From positions 1 to 64,000 of the forward strand of contig JAFMIA010000003.1 in the NCBI GenBank assembly GCA_017854255.1: a stretch of 64,000 nucleotides of DNA, given 5' to 3'. The position numbers and the translations under genes were made by a program. Shown here piece by piece: positions 58,076-64,000 of the stretch; the stretch's first letter is position 1; every line of letters starts with the position of its first letter. A model generated the notes under the pieces. That model saw nothing but the letters and a program-made list of their open reading frames with translations, had not been told where the DNA came from and searched no databases. The DNA comes from Pseudomonadales bacterium (lineage in GTDB: Bacteria > Pseudomonadota > Gammaproteobacteria > Pseudomonadales > Azotimanducaceae).

Positions 58076-59464
58076 CTAAGAATCGATCTTTATGGCAATG
58101 AACTGTGGCTGTTTCGCCCGAATGATTCGAACGGGCACGGCAACGCCGACTGGCAGGGTCGCGATCGCGGTGTTGAATTCCGTGATGGAGTCTACCCATT
58201 GGCTGTTGATCGTGGTGATCACATCGCCAACGTTTATGTTCCCAGATTCACCTGGGCCTTGCCCGACCGCAACCACCAATACCCCTTGCGCCGCATCCAG
58301 CGCTACTTTCTCCTCCGCTGTCATCACACGAACCTCAAGTCCCAACCGGTTCTGAGTGGGTTCTGGGCTGGCCTGCCTGGACGGAAGCCCTGCATCCTGC
58401 GCATCGAGTTCACCGACCTTGACCGACAATTTTACTGACGCGCCAGCACGTTGAACGACCAGGTGCGTCTCGGAACCCGCTTTAAACCGCCCAACAACAT
58501 GCGGCAGATCGGAGGACAGATCGATCACCCGTCCACCGAACTCAATGATAATATCCCCCTCCCGGACACCCGCTGCTGCGGCTGGACTGTCGGCGAACAC
58601 CCGGGTCACGAGCGCGCCCGCCGCACGATCCAAGCCAAAAGACTCAGCCAAGTCACGATCTACTCGTTGGATTTGGACGCCCAACCAACCCCTCGACACC
58701 GAGCCTTTCTCTTTGAGTTGCGCCACCACCTCCATCGCCACGTCAATTGGAATGGCAAAAGACAATCCCATAAAGCCACCCGACCGGGTAAAAATCTGGG
58801 AATTAATCCCAACCACTTTGCCGTCTAGATTAAACAAAGGCCCACCAGAATTGCCGGGATTAATCGCAACGTCGGTCTGAATAAATGGCACGTAGTTACC
58901 GAGATCGTCTGGCAAACTCCGTCCTTTAGCACTCACAATTCCGGCTGTCACCGACAGCTCGAAACCAAAGGGTGAACCAATGGCCATGACCCATTCACCC
59001 ACTTTGAGCGATTGAGACGATCCGATCGTTACAACCGGCAAATCCACTGCATCGATTTTCAATAGCGCTAAGTCAGAAACCGGATCGGCGCCAATCAAAA
59101 CAGCTTCTCGCTCCCGGCGATCGCTCAGGGCGACAATGATTTCGGTCGCATCCTGAACCACGTGGTGATTGGTCAGCACGTACCCATCCGATGAGATCAG
59201 GAACCCGGATCCGGTTGCAGGCCGAGGCGTCCCACGCTGCTGATAGTCCCGAAAAAAGCGCCGTAGCATTTCCGGCACTTCTTCTTGATTGTTCTCCAGC
59301 AAAGCAGGATCTTGTCGAGTTGCCGTAATGTTCACAACAGCGGGCGACGCATCCGTTACCAAACTTGTGAAATCAGGCAAATTGTTTCGCGCGAGACCAT
59401 CGAGGCTGAGGGTACCCAGCAGAACAAAAAGACTGCCTAAAATAATTCTTTTCATGACGAACAC
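58076..59464 (-). CDS. mucD: Periplasmic serine protease, MucD/DegP (HtrA) family
   Basis: About 460 residues with a signal peptide (MKRIILGSLFVLLGTLSLDGLA). The trypsin-like domain has His in VLTNHHVVQDA, Asp in SDLALLKID and Ser in PGNSGGPLF. Two PDZ domains follow (VFADSPAAAAGVREGDIIIEFGG and the GPGESGNINVGDVI region). It degrades misfolded periplasmic proteins. GTG 59464 has GGAGA upstream and is preferred; ATG 59455 is next. It overlaps the rseC stop by 13 bp, as in the algU-mucABCD order. Confidence 0.95.
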   Translation of the reverse strand: MFVMKRIILGSLFVLLGTLSLDGLARNNLPDFTSLVTDASPAVVNITATRQDPALLENNQEEVPEMLRRFFRDYQQRGTPRPATGSGFLISSDGYVLTNHHVVQDATEIIVALSDRREREAVLIGADPVSDLALLKIDAVDLPVVTIGSSQSLKVGEWVMAIGSPFGFELSVTAGIVSAKGRSLPDDLGNYVPFIQTDVAINPGNSGGPLFNLDGKVVGINSQIFTRSGGFMGLSFAIPIDVAMEVVAQLKEKGSVSRGWLGVQIQRVDRDLAESFGLDRAAGALVTRVFADSPAAAAGVREGDIIIEFGGRVIDLSSDLPHVVGRFKAGSETHLVVQRAGASVKLSVKVGELDAQDAGLPSRQASPEPTQNRLGLEVRVMTAEEKVALDAAQGVLVVAVGQGPGESGNINVGDVITTINSQWVDSITEFNTAIATLPVGVAVPVRIIRAKQPQFIAIKIDS

Positions 59465-59844
59465 GACGTCTCCTCTCTGCTGCGAATATGGATTAATGAT
59501 TGCGCATAGGCCCGGCAACTCAATCGTCCGATGCCCAAACCCAAGATAGCCAGCCCAAATTGCAGCCCTTCATGCAAGCCCCAAAAATGTCCGAGCCCAG
59601 CACCGAGGAGCAGTCCCATTAAGGGCAACCCTAGAGAATTTGCCAATAACAACCCAAAGTCTAAGGCTTTGATGTCAACACCGATGGGACCTTCATTGAG
59701 GGCGGTGTCGACCGGGATGCGATGTGTTTTCGCTCGGCAGCCTGCTTTTTGACAACCGGCGCAAGCTCGCCCGCTTGCGACCTCGGCAAACCGGATATTG
59801 TTTTCATCGATAATCAGATGTGCGGGCACTGTCAACATTGACAT
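59452..59844 (-). CDS. rseC: SoxR-reducing/RseC-family membrane protein
   Basis: About 130 residues with an N-terminal Cys cluster (CAGCQKAGC) and two membrane segments (LLLANSLGLPLMGLLLGAGLGHFW and LQFGLAILGLGIGRL). This is the RseC/MucC pattern. It modulates sigma-E in some species; the exact role is unclear. The open frame runs to 59910, but ATG 59844 fits the family start (MSMLTVPAHLIIDENNIRFAEV). Confidence 0.88.
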   Translation of the reverse strand: MSMLTVPAHLIIDENNIRFAEVASGRACAGCQKAGCRAKTHRIPVDTALNEGPIGVDIKALDFGLLLANSLGLPLMGLLLGAGLGHFWGLHEGLQFGLAILGLGIGRLSCRAYAQSLIHIRSREETSCSS

Positions 59845-59906
59845 AAAGATCCCATGCCTTGGTTGTTGCTTGGTTTCAAACCCATGGGCTCTATTACGAT
59901 CAACCT

Positions 59907-60926
59907 TCAATATAAGATTGGTTCCACAGATTCGGCAAGTCTTTGGGCCGTCGTAACGGGTAAGCCGCCAATAATCGTCACCTGGCCTTTGCTTTGACCC
60001 AACGCGCGGGTCACGATCGTTCGCCCTTCAACTTCAGTAGCAAGATTCGGTAGCCCGCGCTGGGCCTCAAGAAAGACCGAGAAGGTCACGATACCATCGC
60101 TAAAATGTAACCGATTGCCGGACTGACGCACGACCTTAAAACCGTCAGGCAACCACTTCACTTTGAAACTGGGCTTGGTGTTTTGATCAATAAAATCATC
60201 TGCTAAGCGATGGCTCACTGTTTGATCGGGATCAATCGCTGTCATCAATAATTGCGTATCCGGCATAAAATCGATGTCAGAGAACGCAAAGACCTCTTTA
60301 ACGCGACCCCGCTCGACTAAATGAGACTGAAGCAATAATCCAGTTTGGTAATCAAGCCAAAGCAGGTAACCAAATCGATCTGCATTGACCGGTTGAATAG
60401 ACAACCTGATTGCACGCCGATCGGCGATACGGTCCTCACCATGCAGCGCGGTATGATAAAAATGGCTGGACTCACTGATCAAGGCCGTAAACGATTGGCT
60501 AAAGGGCCCGAGTAGCACGTGATGCCGAAGATCACCAGGATCGTTGATATCGTGATAACAAATAATCTCATCTTGCCAGCGCCGGATATCAATCTTTTGA
60601 CCGTTAAGCTTCAGAATTGACTCTCGAACCGTGTCTCCGGAGGCATCATGAACGATCCGCATTGTGTTGAATTCTTTGCCTCGAATATAGGTAAACGTTC
60701 CAGCGTAGGTTTCCTCACTAAACGCCAAGGCCATTTTCTCTAACCAATACTCGGGGCTTGCAACGTTCAGATGTTGAGTACCGTCAGTTTTTTTATTTTC
60801 AATCTGCTCTTCAGACTTTTGAACATCAATCGCTGATGGTTCCGCCAGTGTTGAGCAGACGAAAACAGTGGTCGCAATACCCAACCCTAGATTCGACAAA
60901 AACCGATTGAAAACAAGCGTTACCAT
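59907..60926 (-). CDS. rseB: Sigma-E regulatory protein RseB (MucB)
   Basis: A 339-residue periplasmic protein: signal peptide (LGLGIATTVFVCSTLAEP), then the RseB lipoprotein-sensing domains (YWLEKMALAFSEETYAGTFTYIRGKEFNTMRIVH and the LSIQPVNADRFGYLLWLDYQTGLLLQSHLV strands). It binds RseA and blocks its cleavage until lipid or LPS stress signals arrive. It follows rseA by 18 bp. Confidence 0.94.
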   Translation of the reverse strand: MVTLVFNRFLSNLGLGIATTVFVCSTLAEPSAIDVQKSEEQIENKKTDGTQHLNVASPEYWLEKMALAFSEETYAGTFTYIRGKEFNTMRIVHDASGDTVRESILKLNGQKIDIRRWQDEIICYHDINDPGDLRHHVLLGPFSQSFTALISESSHFYHTALHGEDRIADRRAIRLSIQPVNADRFGYLLWLDYQTGLLLQSHLVERGRVKEVFAFSDIDFMPDTQLLMTAIDPDQTVSHRLADDFIDQNTKPSFKVKWLPDGFKVVRQSGNRLHFSDGIVTFSVFLEAQRGLPNLATEVEGRTIVTRALGQSKGQVTIIGGLPVTTAQRLAESVEPILY

Positions 60927-60944
60927 CTCGAACGACCTTACGGG

Positions 60945-61553
60945 TTAATTTGAAGAAGTAGACGAAGGATAATTGACAAAGACCTGTCTGGAACCCAATT
61001 GCGATAATTCATCATGCTGCTTCAGATAAGCCCGTAACTGCGCGCGCCCGACTTCATCTAAAGCTTTTAGATCCGGATTGGCGCGCATCTCGTCAAACGC
61101 AACCTCACTTGTATCCGTTGTATTGAACGCGGCCAACGCCACGCTTTGACGCGGATCAACCGGCGCCTGAACAGCCACCTGGCTCGGCCCAAGCGTTGGC
61201 GCCGGCACTTGCAGGCTTGGCACGATAAAAGCCGCAAGCGCAACGATCAGAACAGACGCTGCAAGCCCATAGATCCAGGGACGACCCAAGGAAAACGTGT
61301 TCGTCTCAGGGACCGCAAGTCCGTCCGTCTCAGCAGCCACCTCGGCTTGAATTCGACGGAACAGCGCTTGCTGCTCTGACAGATCCACGTCAACCGCTTG
61401 CCCCCCTCGGAGCACACGCCCGATCAACTGCCAACGCTGAACGGTTTCGATCGCCATTGCTGGATCATGATCCCGAAGAAACCGACGCTCTTCGAGTGAT
61501 TCTGACTCGCCATCGATCAAGGCCGAAAGGGTTGCTTTTTCATCACCATTCAT
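60945..61553 (-). CDS. rseA: Anti-sigma-E factor RseA (MucA)
   Basis: A 202-residue anti-sigma factor. The N-terminal cytoplasmic part (LSALIDGESESLEERRFLRDHDPAMAIETVQRWQLIGRVLRG) binds sigma-E. One membrane segment (YGLAASVLIVALAAFIVPSL) follows, and then a periplasmic tail ending RQVFVNYPSSTSSN for RseB and protease recognition. The rpoE-to-rseA gap holds a 14-bp tandem repeat array. Confidence 0.94.
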   Translation of the reverse strand: MNGDEKATLSALIDGESESLEERRFLRDHDPAMAIETVQRWQLIGRVLRGGQAVDVDLSEQQALFRRIQAEVAAETDGLAVPETNTFSLGRPWIYGLAASVLIVALAAFIVPSLQVPAPTLGPSQVAVQAPVDPRQSVALAAFNTTDTSEVAFDEMRANPDLKALDEVGRAQLRAYLKQHDELSQLGSRQVFVNYPSSTSSN

Positions 61554-61586
61554 AAAAAAACCTTCATTGTCACTAATGCGCTTAGC

Positions 61587-61684
61587 GGCTCTTTTCTAAC
61601 CGCTCTTTTCTAACCGCTCTTTTCTAACCGCTCTCTTCTGTTCACTTTTTTCTGACCACGCTCTTCTGGCCACGCTCTTCTGAA
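61587..61684. repeat. Seven 14-bp tandem repeats between rpoE and rseA
   Basis: Units start every 14 bp from 61587: the first three (GGCTCTTTTCTAAC, then CGCTCTTTTCTAAC twice) are nearly identical, and four further units (core CTCTTCTG or TTTTTCTG) are diverged. On the transcribed minus strand the repeats are purine-rich (AGAAAAGAG). They lie in the untranslated gap of the rpoE-rseA mRNA. Confidence 0.9.
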
Positions 61685-61743
61685 AGCGGCCCGAACCTTA
61701 CGCGTTGTCTCCGCGTTCGTTTTCGCCGCATTTTAGATACGCG

Positions 61744-62319
61744 TTAACCCATCTGAGCGATTTTTTTCTCGATCGTTTCCCGGGCTCTGAAGATTCTTGA
61801 CCGCACGGTACCAACCGGGCAAGCCATTATTTCAGCGATTTCTTCATAACTTAACCCATCAAACTCCCGTAGCATCAGGGCCGTTCTTAAATCCTCCTGC
61901 AGATCATCCACCGCAGCTAATATGACAGACTGCAATTGATCCCGCGCCAGCAACGTTTCGGGCTGATCCTCAGCTTCTAAGACAACTGAATTCTCGGAAA
62001 ATTCCCCGTCGTTAATGTCTTTATCCGTATTCGGCGGCCGTCGAGACTTGGCAACGAGATGGTTTTTTGCCGTATTGATCGCGATTCGATAGAGCCAAGT
62101 ATAAAACTGCGCGTCCCCTCGGAAATTCGCCAGAGCCCGGTAGGCTTTGATAAAAGCCTCTTGCGTCACGTCAGCGACTTCATCCTGATCTCGAAGATAG
62201 CGTGAGACAATGCTCGCAATTCGTTGCTGGTACTTTAAAACCAACACGTCAAAGGCACGTTTGTCCCCTTGCTGGGATCTTACAACCAGCCGCTGATCAG
62301 ATTCGTGCTCAGATTTCAA
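61744..62319 (-). CDS. rpoE: RNA polymerase sigma factor RpoE (AlgU)
   Basis: A 191-residue group 4 sigma factor. Region 2 has the DVTQEAFIKAYRALANFRGDAQFYTWLYRIAINTAKN stretch; region 4 has REFDGLSYEEIAEIMACPVGTVRSRIFRARE. It directs the envelope stress response and is held by RseA. Its own promoter is visible upstream. Confidence 0.97.
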   Translation of the reverse strand: MKSEHESDQRLVVRSQQGDKRAFDVLVLKYQQRIASIVSRYLRDQDEVADVTQEAFIKAYRALANFRGDAQFYTWLYRIAINTAKNHLVAKSRRPPNTDKDINDGEFSENSVVLEAEDQPETLLARDQLQSVILAAVDDLQEDLRTALMLREFDGLSYEEIAEIMACPVGTVRSRIFRARETIEKKIAQMG

Positions 62320-62358
62320 AACAAACCCTATTCCTTACCGCGACGCTTAAGTCACTCT

Positions 62359-62385
62359 TTTGACCACGCGTTTCAATCTAGGTTC
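62359..62385 (-). promoter_or_regulatory. Predicted sigma-E autoregulatory promoter of rpoE
   Basis: On the minus strand GAACCT (62385-62380), a 16-nt spacer and TCAAA (62363-62359) match the sigma-E consensus except one base in the -35. The -10 is about 40 bp before the rpoE ATG, as expected for a sigma-E-dependent self-activating promoter. Confidence 0.65.
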
Positions 62386-62493
62386 GCGATTTACCGTATT
62401 TTACACAATCCATTGCGCGAATTGATAATATCTAGCATCCGCGGCCTGGCTGCGGCCCCACTGACTTTCCCTTCAATCAACAGGACTTTCTCA

Positions 62494-64000
62494 GTGCTCA
62501 AGCCTAAACCAGAACATTTTGACGTTATCATCATTGGCAGCGGCGCCGCCGGCATGACGTTAGCGCTGCATTTACCTGATGACTACCGCATCGCAATGCT
62601 TTGCAAAGAGGCGCCGCTTGAGGGTTCTAGCTACTACGCCCAAGGCGGTGTTGCGGCGGTGCTCGATGAGTACGATAGCATTGCCGCACACATTGACGAT
62701 ACGCTCGTTGCAGGAGACGGTCTGTGTAATCCCGATACCGTGGCCTTCGTGGTCGAGCAAAGTCCAGGCATCATCGATTGGCTCGTAACACTTGGCGTGA
62801 ACTTTGACACCCGCATTAGCAATAGTGGTCGTTCAGAGTTTCACTTAACCCAGGAAGGTGGACACACCCACCGCCGAGTAATCCACGCAGCAGATGCCAC
62901 CGGCAAAGAGATCACCGAACGACTCGCTGAGGCGCTGAGTGAACGCAAAGGCGTTGAATTCTTCACCGATCACATTGCGATTGATCTGATTACCAGTGAT
63001 CAATTGGCCGAATCGTCAAAATATTGCTGTGGCGTTCACACCTTGAACCTAAAGACCACCGAGACGCAGACCCTGTCCTGTCAAAACTTGGTCCTGGCAA
63101 CCGGTGGCGCCAGCAAAGTTTATCTGTATACCAGCAACCCTGACACGGCATCCGGAGATGGCATCGCGATGGCTTGGCGCGCGGGCTGCCGAGTCGCAAA
63201 CCTTGAGTTCAATCAATTCCACCCCACCTGTCTTTACCACCCGACCGCCAAGTCGTTTTTAATCTCAGAAGCACTTCGGGGGGAAGGCGCAAGGCTTCTA
63301 CTCCCGGACGGCACGCCTTTTATGGAGCACTTTGATCCGCGAGGGGAACTTGCGTCTCGGGACATTGTGGCCCGCGCCATCGATTTTGAAATGAAACGTT
63401 TGGGCTGTGATTTTGTGCTGCTCGACATCAGTCATAAAGAGGATGATTTGATTCGATCGCACTTTCCGAATATCTACGAGCGATGTCTTAGCCATGGCTT
63501 TGATTTAACCCAAGCACCGATTCCAATTGTGCCCGCAGCGCACTACACCTGCGGGGGCGTCGTCACCGATCTCAGCGGGCGAACCGATATTGAAAACCTC
63601 TATGCCATTGGCGAGGTCAGCTATACCGGGTTGCATGGCGCTAATAGAATGGCCAGTAACTCCTTGCTCGAATGCATGGTCTTTGGCCGCGCAGCCGCGG
63701 AATCTATCCGAAAAACGCCTAAACAAAAGCATCCGGTCAATCCCATTCCACGCTGGGATGACAGCCAGGTCTCGCGCTCTCGGGAGGACGTCATCCTCGC
63801 CCATAACTGGGAAGAGCTTCGACGACTCATGTGGGATTATGTTGGGATCGTTCGATCTGATCGAAGGCTCTTACGGGCCCAGCGACGCATCCAATTATTA
63901 CAACAAGAGATCAACGACTATTACGCGCATCACACCATCAATCGAGATTTACTTGAGCTTCGCAATCTCGCCCAGGTCGCTGAATTAATTGTTCGCTCCG
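62494..64000 (+). CDS. nadB: L-aspartate oxidase (3' end outside window)
   Basis: An open frame of 502 codons from GTG 62494 (AGGACTTTCTCA upstream) to the right edge. FAD-binding FDVIIIGSGAAGMTLALHL, SSYYAQGGVAAVL, HTHRRVIHAADATG, LATGGASKVY, NQFHPTCLYHP, LISEALRGEGARLL, FDPRGELASRDIVARAID, AAHYTCGGV and GLHGANRMASNSLLECMVFG are all NadB hallmarks. It oxidises aspartate to iminoaspartate for NAD synthesis. Only the last C-terminal part is missing. It is divergent from rpoE, as in Pseudomonas and E. coli. Confidence 0.96.
   Translation, partial: MLKPKPEHFDVIIIGSGAAGMTLALHLPDDYRIAMLCKEAPLEGSSYYAQGGVAAVLDEYDSIAAHIDDTLVAGDGLCNPDTVAFVVEQSPGIIDWLVTLGVNFDTRISNSGRSEFHLTQEGGHTHRRVIHAADATGKEITERLAEALSERKGVEFFTDHIAIDLITSDQLAESSKYCCGVHTLNLKTTETQTLSCQNLVLATGGASKVYLYTSNPDTASGDGIAMAWRAGCRVANLEFNQFHPTCLYHPTAKSFLISEALRGEGARLLLPDGTPFMEHFDPRGELASRDIVARAIDFEMKRLGCDFVLLDISHKEDDLIRSHFPNIYERCLSHGFDLTQAPIPIVPAAHYTCGGVVTDLSGRTDIENLYAIGEVSYTGLHGANRMASNSLLECMVFGRAAAESIRKTPKQKHPVNPIPRWDDSQVSRSREDVILAHNWEELRRLMWDYVGIVRSDRRLLRAQRRIQLLQQEINDYYAHHTINRDLLELRNLAQVAELIVRS

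Noticed and set aside
1-64000. tRNA, rRNA and CRISPR
   Set aside because: No T-loop/acceptor pattern, rRNA-like stretch or regularly spaced identical repeats were seen; the only tandem repeats are the 30-bp coding and 14-bp intergenic arrays. A tRNAscan run would settle the tRNA question.

Overview
The window is a gene-dense stretch (roughly 50% GC by eye) of a gammaproteobacterial chromosome. Many blocks follow the order known from Pseudomonas and marine relatives: rpsB-tsf-pyrH-frr-cdsA-dxr-rseP-bamA-skp-lpxD-fabZ-lpxB-rnhB; map-glnD-dapC-dapD-dapE; relA-rlmD-cysM; and nadB / rpoE-rseA-rseB-rseC-mucD-lepA-lepB-DUF4845-rnc-era-recO-acpS. Lipid A, BAM, type II secretion and RseP genes mark a Gram-negative cell. 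I would place it loosely near the Oceanospirillales/Pseudomonadales, but the genus cannot be read from the sequence.

Layout. 1-14.5 kb is a mixed accessory and metabolic region: a cut SDR gene, an H-NOX nitric-oxide sensor with its histidine kinase, an orphan CCG/Fe-S protein, EthD-like and GFA proteins, msrB, a POT peptide transporter, an enoyl-CoA hydratase, an aminopeptidase P, an acyl-CoA synthetase, asnS, and a metallo-hydrolase/RidA pair. 14.9-27.8 kb (minus strand) is the translation and envelope operon. 28-35 kb (plus) holds map, glnD, the succinylase lysine/DAP genes and one unknown gene. 35.3-41.4 kb carries a three-gene type II secretion cluster (gspN, gspC, gspD) and plsB. 41.3-46.6 kb holds rsmJ, tsaB, a YoaA-type helicase, mobA, a histone-H1-like repeat protein and adk. 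46.6-52.3 kb holds relA, rlmD, cysM, a frameshifted small ORF and a receiver-like/Hpt protein at the usual barA/gacS site. 52.3-62.3 kb is the acpS...rpoE block (minus), and nadB runs off the right end.

How the parts fit. The window holds both sides of the sigma-E envelope stress circuit: the sigma factor, anti-sigma RseA, RseB, the site-2 protease RseP and a MucD protease, plus likely targets (bamA, skp, lpxD, fabZ, lpxB). Two good sigma-E promoter matches are visible, one before rpoE (GAACCT-N16-TCAAA) and one overlapping the 3' end of bamA before skp (GAACTT-N16-TCTAA).

Most notable: (i) three genes that normally sit inside these conserved operons are absent from their places: uppS, lpxA and pdxJ; (ii) cysM has no ATG/GTG/TTG that would give a full N-terminus, but has a Shine-Dalgarno before ATT/ATC; (iii) seven 14-bp tandem repeats lie between rpoE and rseA; (iv) a degenerate receiver plus Hpt protein stands where barA/gacS is expected; (v) a small basic-protein ORF is split by what looks like one missing A; (vi) ribosomal protein S2 has a long Ala/Glu/Pro tail. 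I saw no CRISPR array, prophage, intact insertion sequence, rRNA or tRNA gene.
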